Source: Ceratothoa steindachneri (lineage: Eukaryota > Arthropoda > Malacostraca > Isopoda > Cymothoidae). From it: a stretch of 64,000 nt of DNA. The translations under genes were made by a program, and so were the position numbers. The stretch is taken from positions 99,269,357-99,333,356 of the forward strand of contig OZ018318.1 in the NCBI GenBank assembly GCA_963969495.1. The letters are read 5' to 3'. Positions 55,400-64,000 of this stretch are shown here, in pieces; the stretch's first letter is position 1, and every line of letters begins with the position of its first letter. The notes under the pieces were generated by a model. That model saw only the letters and a list, made by a program, of their open reading frames with translations. It was not told where the DNA came from and searched no databases.

Positions 55400-55860
55400 C
55401 TGCATCATTTAGTTTTCGGCAAATCATAATGGTGAGGCCTATTTAAGCACTGTTTTTGGAGGCAAAACTGTGGATACAGTTTATAAGGTGGTTGTTGACT
55501 CGGATGAGCTCTGATAGACCCTTTGGGCTTTTGGTGTCCGTTGAATGATGTTATATTATTTAAAGAAGAAGAAAAGTAGAACTCGACTAAGATTAGAGAA
55601 AACTTTAACCTTGAGATATGACTTTGTGTGTGAAAGGTAGATATAGTGAAGAAAGACTTGTTAAGAGATGTTTATATTATAAAAAATGATTTAAACGGGG
55701 TTGTGATTGTGAGTTATCTGAAATGTTATGGTATAAAAGAGAATGATTTGAAATATGCGAGTGAATAGAATGAGTATTAAGGTGTGCGAAGAGTTGGAAG
55801 AGCGCGTAAAAGGTGAGATGATTGGATGAATAAGTTAAGAGGTATGCATGGCATGGGTTT
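55400..55860 (+). pseudogene. Probable 3' fragment of an RTE-like element
   Basis: Weak plus-strand similarity to the end of RTE-like pol proteins. The best words are RMSIKVCEELEERVKGE and WMNKLRGMHGMGL in shifting frames (about 55760-55860). Heavily decayed; the family call is tentative. Confidence 0.3.
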
Positions 55861-56071
55861 GTGAGGTGGTGTGCTTGGGACCTTCTGACAGGGGTGAAAT
55901 CTGACTGGACAAGATGCCACCCGATTTGTGCAAAGTTCTTTTACCCTCGTTTTTTATCTTTCGAAGGGTTTACCTGTGTGATAAAAAAAGTTCCATCTAA
56001 CAAACTTAAGGTTCTCCTTTTTCAGCATGTGTCATTAAGTCGTCTTTTCCATTGTATGCAGGTGTGTTGAG

Positions 56072-57038
56072 GTGAAGGTCAAAAGAATCGAGATCTCTGC
56101 TGTCCTGCGTGCGGGCCACAATAATTCTTATATCGTCAAGCAGTTCAACGTCACCCGGATGACCGTCTTGAGAGTAGCGGAAAAGTTAAAGAACGGGGAA
56201 GACCTCAAAGATTGTCCTAGTTTAGGCAGACCTCAAGTTGTCAAACGTTTGCCTGTGATAAATGCCTTCGAAAGTGATCATAAGCTCAAAATGACTATGC
56301 TTGGGACGAAAAAGAACATCTCTGGGGCTACGATGTCCAAAGCGTCAAAGAGGAGATCAGCAAAGACTTGAGGTGCGTGTAAAGGCCTCTGCTCCCCAAG
56401 CAGAGACCTTCTCAACGACTTCAAGAGTTTTGGCAATCGAAGTATTATTTTTTTGTTATGAAAAAAACATTCATCGTCGATATGGTCATCAACAAGCAGA
56501 AATACCGCATGGTAAGTTTCGGCCAGGAAATCTCCGAGGTCCGATGTATGTTTACTACCAAGCACCCTTCCTCCTTGATGATGCTCAGTGATGTTGCCCT
56601 GAATGATAAGATGCTGCCGGTGTGGTTCGCAGTCGGTTGCAGGCAGACTTTGCCAGATTACAGGGACAACTTGGCGACGATAGTTCTGCCCTGGGCGAGA
56701 AAGATCACGAGGAAGGTTAAGTAAGTCTTTTGGCAGGACGGTGCGCCGGCCCACACGGTCAAGACCGCGCAAGAATGGTTTGGCTCAAACATGAACTTCT
56801 GGTCGAAAGTCTTAGGCCGCCGCTGTCACGCGACCTCAATCCCGTTGACTATAGCGTGTGGCCGCATGTCAAGAGCAAGGCCTGCAAGGTCCACCACAGC
56901 AACGTTGACGAGCTGGAGTTATCCGTTAACATTTTATGGGCCAACATGAGAAAAGAATTCGTCCACAACGGGCGTGCGGCCTTCAGTTCTAGCCTGGAGC
57001 GCGTGCTCACTCCCGAGGGCGGACATATTGAAATTTAA
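56072..57038 (+). pseudogene. mariner/Tc1-superfamily transposase, broken
   Basis: HTH region at 56072-56371: MKVKRIEISAVLRAG, NVTRMTVLRVAEKL, DCPSLGRPQVV. After a frame change the catalytic part starts at 56458: KTFIVDMVINKQKYR (first Asp), then GCRQTLPDYRDNLATIVLPW. An in-frame TAA (56722) precedes FWQDGAPAHTVKTAQEWF (second Asp). A frameshift at about 56815 leads to RPPLSRDLNPVDYSVWPHV (third Asp) and RKEFVHNGRAAFSSSLERVL, ending at 57036. All three acidic residues survive. At least two frameshifts and one stop inactivate it. It differs from both other mariner copies in the window. A possible right end is the ACCCGG near 57098; no matching left end was found. Confidence 0.8.
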
Positions 57039-57059
57039 ACTATAAATGTGTCGTTTGTT

Positions 57060-57340
57060 GAGAGCGTTGCAACGAGTGTAATAGGACTATTGAAATACCC
57101 GGTATAGGATATGGCATCCTTACGGTATGAATGGTCATTCGAAGGTGGCAGGCACAATGGTGGACCTCCTTTAATTTATCAGGCTGTATGTCTTAGGTGA
57201 GAAATGCACAGAGACAATATACACTTTATTGCACAGGCTTATAATGACAAGTTCCTGCTATCGAGTTGCGCTGGCAATTGGAAAGAACACGTACTCTCAT
57301 ACGGCAAATCTGCAAGGCGATATTTACTTAAGGTTAAGGT
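57060..57340. other. Flanking sequence, no gene
   Basis: It lies between the mariner-like fossil and the ZMYM1-type hAT. The TTGAAATACCCGGTATA at about 57091 may be the mariner terminal repeat. Nothing else recognised. Confidence 0.35.
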
Positions 57341-57429
57341 TGAGACACAGTGGCGTACCTAGCAAAAGTACCACCCGGAGTGGATGTTTATTTGGCTACC
57401 CCTTAAAAGGTCTCGTAAGACTTCAAAAT

Positions 57430-59958
57430 GCCGAAAACGGAATAATACAGGTATATAGGTATGCAAAATAAAAATACAAACAGTAGCAACCCTTTATTTC
57501 ACTCAAATTTACTTCTATAATGTTTATACATAATGAATAATAAGAAAAATATGTTAAGGAAAAGAAGATGAATGAATTACAAAAACAAACGATTTGCAAA
57601 TTGATTTTATGTACTTTCCTCTTTGCGAAATCTTGAATGTCTTCATCAAAATCAATTTTATTCGCAAGGTCACACTTTATGGATAGTAATGCTAAATCAA
57701 TCAACCTTGTTTGACTCATTGTTGACCTGAGGTAGTTCTTGATGAGCTTTAGTTCAGAAAAGGACCGTTCGCAACTAGCGACACTAATGGCACCAGTTAG
57801 CAAGATTCTTAAAAGTATTACTATATTTGGCACTGAATCACTTAAGATTATATTCCTAAATAAACTGAAGAACTTGCAAAGGACCTTCCATGTCTTCAGC
57901 GTCAGCAGCCGCCAAATAATTTTACAGTCTTAGCCTCTCAACAAGAAAGTCTTCTTTCTTAACATTCTCATCGAAATTATCTACATCATAATTATACGCT
58001 TTATCTAACAAATTGGACGGTGTGAGAAAGGTGTATTTCTTTGCAATATCGTGAGGTCTTTCGAATCTAGAGGCTATTTCTTCAACTACGCTGTCTATCA
58101 CTAACAACATTTCTCTTCCAAGTTCTGCGCCGTAGATGAATACAGCAGCGGCACTTTCTTCGCAGCTCATTGTTTTCTTTTTGCGAATTCGACGATCTGT
58201 GCTGATTCCTATCTAAGAGCAAATTTCGGTTGAATAGGCCAACGCGTTATCTACTGTTTTGTCTTACTTAGAAGTAGAGAAGTTTTCAAGGCTGATAGTT
58301 TAATGGCACATTGTTGTAACTCCAATTCTTTCGTTAGGATATACTTTTGAGTGTTATTAATTTCAGGAAATATATCTCTCCAAAGGCCAGGAAATGACAA
58401 GGAAGAAATTGACAGCATCGCCTAAAGAAATAAACCAGTATCAGATCTCGTAGTTGCGTTTTCTGCATTTTTCATCAACCGTTCTAGCGCAGCGATGATT
58501 TCCGTGAATTTTGTGTCTACAACTTTATTGCATCTACTCGATTACTTCATCTCGTTTCCCCAGCCCTTTTGATAGTTGCACCAGTTATCTCAATCAAAAT
58601 ACCCCATCGATGAGTTGAGGCTGAGAAGAATGAAAATAAACGGTCCAATGTGCCAAAAACGTAACGCATTCTGCAGTCACTGAAGCTGCATGCACAGCTG
58701 CTAAATTCATAGAGTAATTGAGGTATGGCATAAATACAATCTTTGGTTAACTTCTGTGATGCGTCTTTGAACACCAGATCGATGACCTGCCATTACTGCC
58801 ACGTTATTTAATTCTTGTCCACGATGGTCTTGAATGTTAATGTCGTCCATTTTTAATTGTTTCAGAATCATTGATGTAATTTAATCAGCATTTTTGTCCT
58901 TCATCTCAATAAAACGAAGAAAGGATTTTTCTACTTTTACTTCCTTTTCATCTATCTTGACATAACATAGCACCTGACTCATTTGGATAAATATGAGAAA
59001 TGCCTGGAGTACCGTCCAAAATAATGCAGTAGTATTTACTCTGTTTCACTTCATCGATAACCCTCTTTCTCACTTGATCTCGCAGGATGTTCAAAAGTCC
59101 ATTCTGAATTTTGGTGAGAGATAGGAAGCTGTAGACGTATCAATTTTTACTTTCACCAAATATTCACGTAGCACTCGGTCGAATTTTCCAATCAGTTGAA
59201 CAAGCTCCAAAAGATTTCCTTTATTTTCATTTGCCTCCTTTTCTAGGGCCTCGTAAAGCTAGGTTTTGCTTAGCAAGAAACGTAATTATGTCCGAGAATT
59301 TCGTTAGGATTTGCTTCCATGTCTTCGTTTCATCTTCAACAAGAGTTTGTTGTTCTTTTTCGATTACCTTGGCTTTGAAAAGGCGAATTTCAGCTTTTTC
59401 CATTGAGTGAACGTATTCTCATGCGCAGGACTAGGTTCATGTTCTTGTATCTTAGGGTTCAACTTCTACCAATATTTGTAACCATCAACTGAGCAAAACT
59501 GAATTTTGACTTGAAAATCGCTTACAACAAAAACAAAACACAGCTTCTTTCGATGTAGAGTATATCAGCCAAGCTCTCAAGATTTGATCCGCCTTTTGTA
59601 AAGTTTCCTGGCAGTTTTCTAGTTTCCCCGTTCAGTTTTGTTATTCTTCCTGGACATGTAACTTCTTTGAATTTGCAGTCAATATTTTGCACAGCCTTCG
59701 ATCTTTGTTGTATAACCATTTCCCGAATATCATCACCATGGTTAAACTTAGCAGGCCACATCAACTTCCTCTTCTATCTTCATTTCAAGTTGCACTTCAT
59801 CAACATCATCTCCATAATCTTCTGCAGTAATATCAGTTTCGTCTGGACGGTCTGGTCTGATGAGAAATTTAATTAAGGCACCTTCATTTCTACTTTTTTT
59901 GTTCTATCACTTTTCTCTTTTTTCGAAATGCTGTACCACTTTCCTTAATTCGCTTCAT
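57430..59958 (-). pseudogene. ZMYM1/TTF-type hAT transposase, broken
   Basis: The minus strand begins MKRIKESGTAFRKKRKVIEQ (59958 downward), typical of this family. It continues with a TTF-like zinc-finger region (frame 59764-59522: WPAKFNHGDDIREMVIQQ). The catalytic core has ILDGTPGISHI-like and YVKIDEKEVKVEKSF words (about 59010-58900), QDHRGQELNNVAVMAGHRSGVQRRI (about 58830), and FGTLDRLFSFFSASTHRWGIL (58650-58590). The frame 58170-57922 reads FERPHDIAKKYTFLTP. The carboxy-terminal dimerisation motif SVASCERSFSELKLIKNYLRSTMSQTRLIDLALLSI is at 57795-57680. Domains are in normal order and nearly complete. Many stops and frameshifts make it a pseudogene. Confidence 0.82.
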
Positions 59959-60303
59959 CTGTGAAAAAAGAAGCAGGAATAAATTAAGAAGTTTGTATTT
60001 TTTCAACTTTGTTAGTCCCAATGCCTAAGCCTGAAAGGCGGGGAACGGACGTATTGGGTTTTGTGTTAGTTAACAAAAAAGGGGGTGGCTGAAAGCCAGG
60101 AAAAGGGAAAACAAATAAATAAGCGCGAGGTTTTGAAAAGATACAAGTGGTCTTTTCATAGGAGATTCTCTAAGAGGAGTCAGACCAGAGAACCCTCGTT
60201 TGTTCACAGTTTAGAAAGGTAAATGAAATGGGGACGAGTCAAGAAGATGGAAAATCAGAAGGACAAGCTCCATTCTCCGGGGAATAAGAAATTGTGCACT
60301 TAC
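59959..60303 (-). other. Predicted intron upstream of the ZMYM1-type transposase start
   Basis: On the minus strand a donor CAAG|GTAAGTGC lies at 60304/60303 and an acceptor TTTTTTCACAG ends at 59959, immediately before ATGAAGCG. The 345-bp intron would join a GC-rich 5' untranslated exon (about 60600-60304) to the coding exon. Both sites match consensus well. Splicing is inferred. Confidence 0.55.
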
Positions 60304-60600
60304 CTTGAGTAGCATCGTATTTTAATCTTACCATCGAAAACAACAGGCCTGTACTTTGTAGGGAAAGAAACGGAACTTGTCGGGAGTTTAAAGATGAGAT
60401 GTTGACGCGTCAAGTCGAAGGCGAATTGTGTCGGGTTCAATCTCGAAAGCACGAGAGAGCCCGGGATAGAGGGAAGGGAAACTTCATTACCACGCGTCCT
60501 TAGGAGTTTGGGGGCGATCATACTACCCAAAGAGGAAGTTGGGGCGACTAATCTAGCACACGTGGGAGCGCGGAGAGTGCGGCGAGCGCGCATTTTTCTT
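60304..60600 (-). other. Predicted 5' untranslated exon of the ZMYM1-type hAT
   Basis: GC-richer than its surroundings, with CG dinucleotides. A 97-codon frame (60593-60300) runs through the predicted donor site without similarity to transposases, so I treat it as non-coding leader. Confidence 0.4.
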
Positions 60601-60604
60601 ACAG

Positions 60605-62450
60605 GGGTAACAAAATGATTAATTTAAATTATATCATTGATATCGTAAATTTATATGAATAAAACCATATAAAATATAAAAAAACTAAAAGAATAATCAA
60701 CTTTCTGAATACCATCGACACACTGTCTTATCCAGCACTGTCTTATCTTACATCAAATATTTTTCAGTATTATCTCTCTAACAACTCAACCACTTAGAAT
60801 ATATTAAATGAGTTTAGTCTATGTTCTTGTAATCATTATATTGAAACAATTTTCATCATTTTACTTACTCTAGACATTTAAAAAATAAGGAACATAAAAA
60901 TTATATTTATTATTACTGTTTCTTCGAAAGAATCCTTCTATCTACTTAATTTAGCAACTTTGAACCAAATCGGACTGTGAGTTTGGTAGTTATTTATGAA
61001 AGGAACCTCTCCCGGCCAGAAAGTGACATCATTCTTGAAGCTGGCTATTTAGGGATTTTTTTTACCAATTTACGTTTTCCGCGTGTAAAACGGTCAAGTA
61101 TTAGTGAATATATTGCATTTTTGTGTATAATGAATGAACAGCAGAAAAGGTATTTGTCACATAATCTAAAGATCGAGCTTATTTAAATCAAGGTAAAAAT
61201 TGAGGTCCGATGACGTCATGAGCGCGTCGTTTTATGCTGAATTCTTAGAATCTGGCCAGGTGAGGAGATGCGAAGATTACGACAGAGGTTAGTTATCAGC
61301 CGAAATGACTGAAATAAAAACTATAAGTAAGGAAATGCCTTTCTTTATAATCAAAGTGAGTGTTTTGTAAACATTGTTATCACGAGGCTGAGTTATGGTC
61401 AGTTATATAGCAAGAACTGACGATTTTCTACGTTTTTTCTCGTGTTCGGAAGGAAAAGGTTTCCTGAGAAGTATAGAATTGTGGAAGGGAAAGACGGCAT
61501 TATTTGATATTTTGCATAAGGGCTAAATTACTTATATTCGAAATCTCAGAAATTTGTTTCAAACGGTTGATTTATTTCGAATTTGGTCATTTTCTCGACG
61601 ACAAAGCAATCCCCCAGCGGGTGGTGTGGGTGGTGAGGGAGAGAAATTGCTCATATGAAGGAGTATTAGGGGCGGGGTATGATAGTGCAATTAGAAATAG
61701 GCTATCTATAAAATAGATTTTCTCCAATGGGGAAAAACCGACGAACGCCTTATGTATAATAGTTTTTTTTATCCTATGAGAAATAGAACCTAAACTGAAA
61801 AAGATTTAATTTCTTTTTATAAATGTGCACTTAACATCTCAGTTTTAAAATAGAAGTTAAGTAAAGCTGCTGGACAAACCTCTGCTATAAACACCCATAA
61901 ACACAGGTTGCCCGATATTACAGTTACACCTGCATTATTCTTTAATAAGAAACACAAGCAGAAACAGAACTCAATAATTTATTTATAGTAATTTAATATC
62001 CAAATATCATGTAAATTACCCTCAAAAAGTATTCATTTTTACCCGCGCACCTCTTTGCGGGTAAACTCTCACTCCGGTACTGTCAAGACCAGGTAGCCTT
62101 TGTCTCTAAAAAGTGGTGCAATAGAACATATGATGCCATGGAGGAATACGGTATGTCACGGCAAATTTGCCCCTTTAAGAATAAAACATGGTACACAATA
62201 GTTTATATACATATACATAGCACTAAATAAGCAATTTGAATGATGCATAAGAAAAAAAAATAGTAAAGAACACCAATAATGTGACACATTTTGTATTATA
62301 TGACAATAATGTAGATAAATGACAATTAAATAGATACAGAGAAGAGCGAATACTGAGAAATAAACAAAAATTAAATATTTTAATTGTTGGGTCACCCTGC
62401 CGCCCGGGGTGCCATACCCCTTACCCCTGCCCCCTCTTGGTACGCCACTA
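60605..62450. other. A/T-rich non-coding half of the ZMYM1-type hAT
   Basis: No recognisable coding. Frames at 60977, 61504 (plus) and 62156-62479 (minus) lack motifs. The last 60 bases are GC-rich and lead into the terminal repeat. It could contain older insertions that I cannot delimit. Confidence 0.45.
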
Positions 62451-62459
62451 CTGAGACAC

Positions 62460-64000
62460 GAACATGGATGGAAGGACACAGCAAGAAAGAGAGAGGGAGG
62501 GAGAATAGCGAACGAGCGTATAGATCGCTAGTGGCTAGATAGGGTGGCTTCTTTCAATACGTAGCTCTTAAATCGCACTCTCAGTCGATTCAGTACTTGA
62601 CTCAGTAGTTAACTTGCCTCAGAGATCTCAGTCTCGAGAGTTGAATAAAACTAAAGTTAAAATGCAGGTATTTGCATAAATGAACATCGAGATGAACGTG
62701 TCAAACCGTCGCGAGCATTAATATTTTACACTATAAGATTTTCATCCGTTTGACCAAAAGGCATAACTCTTCAGTGAATCAATTCCTTTGTAGCATATGA
62801 ATAAAGAAATTTCTAGTTATGACAACCTCATTTCTGGCTTCTCCAACTCAATTTCAAGATCAGCATTTTGCCTGTTTGGGAATAACTGTGCAAATGTATA
62901 TTAGTGTGGCTTCATTTGTATAAATGTATATACATAAAGGTGCTTCCTTTTGTATAAATTCATTGTCTTTCATCTCGTAAAAGAAAGAAAATTGTCTCTT
63001 TAAATGGATAGAGAATTTCCACTATCTCACTAATCGCTAAAGTTTATTTAAGATCGGATTAGCAAAGTTTCGGAGACAAAAGTTATTTTCGCGGGCTTGA
63101 GGTTTCTAATACCAACTGTTTGGGGGCAAATGCAGCCCTCGTGAACAGTGAAAGAGTATTGTTACATGGTAAGTTTCATGTAATCATTAAATTTTAGAGG
63201 GCGTTTTAATTTCCTCACGGACATACCAGCAAGATTTAAGATCTTTCGAGACGTGAACTTTGTGATCGACAGGGAGTTTCTGAGAGCAGAAAGAAGTTGG
63301 GGGGGGGGCGAGTCTCGCCCGAAGGCTCGAATCATCGGCCTTCGTATGAGACCGATAGGGGAGAAGTACCCAGGGTAAATTATAGTACCATTGTTGTGGA
63401 CTAGAAAAATGAAGCAAAGCACTCTCGCATATCCCGTGAAACGATCTTGATTACATTCCCGCTTGCATTATAGGTTTTCTTGTATCTGCGCCAATAATAT
63501 TCTTTATTTTGTGGCGATCAGCAACTGTGGTGCTGATAGAGCTACTTCTTTACTATTTTACAGATTTTTTTCATTCCAAGTGGACCATGGATACAAATTC
63601 TATGCTTCCACAACCGAGTGCGAATTTCAGAAGGTTGACTAGATCCACTACCCTGGGGACGCTTTGGTGACTTGACTTTTCCGCTTATCTTCTGGAGTGA
63701 ACCTCCTTGTCGATGCTAGAGAGATGCCTGTTCGTACTTTGAGATACATAGTGCATTATGCGCTTGTACATGAGCGTACAGCGTCACCTTCATTTACCAA
63801 CAGTTCTCATTCCATCTGCAGCCGAAGACGACGCTGCCTATAAAGCCATGGGATGCCTTTTAAGTTGAGGACAAGGCAACTCCATCAGGACCTCAATGTA
63901 GATCTCGGACGAGTGGCAAATTTATTTAATTTTTGCGTTTATTTTCCCTAGTATATAGCCGGTGGGGGTCTTCTGGGTGATTTATCTGTCTTCAAGACCG
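62460..64000. other. No gene recognised
   Basis: Unique-looking sequence with a purine-rich GAGAGGGAGGGAG run at about 62490, several CTCAGT words around 62580-62640 and a G-run at 63299-63309. Overlapping minus-strand frames at 63162-63422 are open but motif-free. No element end is visible. Confidence 0.4.

Larger units (their letters stand above)
57349..62451 (-). mobile_element. ZMYM1/TTF-type hAT element with 8-bp target duplication
   Basis: The left end is AGTGGCGTACCTAGC (57349) and the right end on the minus strand is GTAGTGGCGTACCAAGAGG (from 62451). Both are flanked by TGAGACAC (57341-57348 and 62452-62459, identical). At 5.1 kb it is the largest complete-ended element in the window. 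The gene runs on the minus strand from about 60.6 kb to 57.43 kb. The right 1.8 kb is A/T-rich and non-coding. The identical duplication suggests a fairly recent insertion, although the transposase is broken. Confidence 0.85.

Noticed and set aside
56278..56772. 164-codon open frame on the minus strand
   Set aside because: It lies opposite the mariner-like transposase, whose plus-strand translation has catalytic motifs. The minus frame has none.

Overview
The window is AT-rich animal DNA packed with transposable elements at every stage of decay. I recognise no host gene. The elements (Nimb-like and CR1/RTE-like non-LTR retrotransposons, a Penelope-like element, piggyBac, hAT, mariner and Tc1 transposons, Ty3/gypsy LTR elements) fit an invertebrate. 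The non-LTR ORF1/zinc-knuckle proteins and an RNase-H-side tail (around 31.1 kb) look like the families common in decapod and other malacostracan crustaceans, so a crustacean is my best guess, unproven. Long (TA)n tracts occur throughout.

Layout. 0-2.9 kb: almost nothing recognisable. 2.9-5.5 kb: inverted-repeat arms around a Nimb-like ORF1 fossil and a Penelope-like GIY-YIG endonuclease that is partly duplicated in inverted orientation. 5.6-10.9 kb: a nearly full-length but dead Nimb-like element (ORF1, endonuclease, RT, 3' UTR with a repeated motif). 11.6-21.1 kb: a second Nimb-like element split by a hAT element, which is itself split by a solo LTR and by a complete, apparently intact piggyBac element. 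One deletion seems to have removed both the hAT 3' end and adjoining Nimb sequence. 21.1-26.2 kb: Penelope-like non-coding segment with a hammerhead-like motif, (TA)n, retrotransposon debris, a classical mariner fossil and a hAT-like element.

26.6-32.7 kb: a Jockey/CR1-like element split by a minus-strand RTE-like element (itself carrying a hAT-like MITE) and a Nimb-type tail. 33.0-34.8 kb: a complete mariner-like transposon whose transposase is one frame broken only by three stop codons. 36.5-36.8 kb: a nearly perfect 123-bp tandem duplication. 36.8-41.4 kb: a Ty3/gypsy-like element with pol order protease, integrase, RT, RNase H, i.e. copia-like (Gmr1-like). 42.2-42.8 kb: a second copy of its leader. 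43-49 kb: scattered non-LTR and Tc1 fossils. 49-54 kb: a CR1-like element split by a MITE and by a ZBED5/FAM200-like hAT, with the coding frame readable across both target duplications. 54-55.3 kb: a second solo LTR, inserted in (TA)n. 56-57 kb: a mariner-like fossil. 57.35-62.45 kb: a complete-ended ZMYM1/TTF-type hAT. 62.5-64 kb: nothing recognised.

The only gene that reads as probably functional is the piggyBac transposase, with a predicted short first exon, a 490-bp intron and arthropod-style TATA and initiator elements. The rest is best read as a record of nested insertions whose order can be reconstructed from target duplications. All family names rest on reading the translations by eye; no database search was possible.
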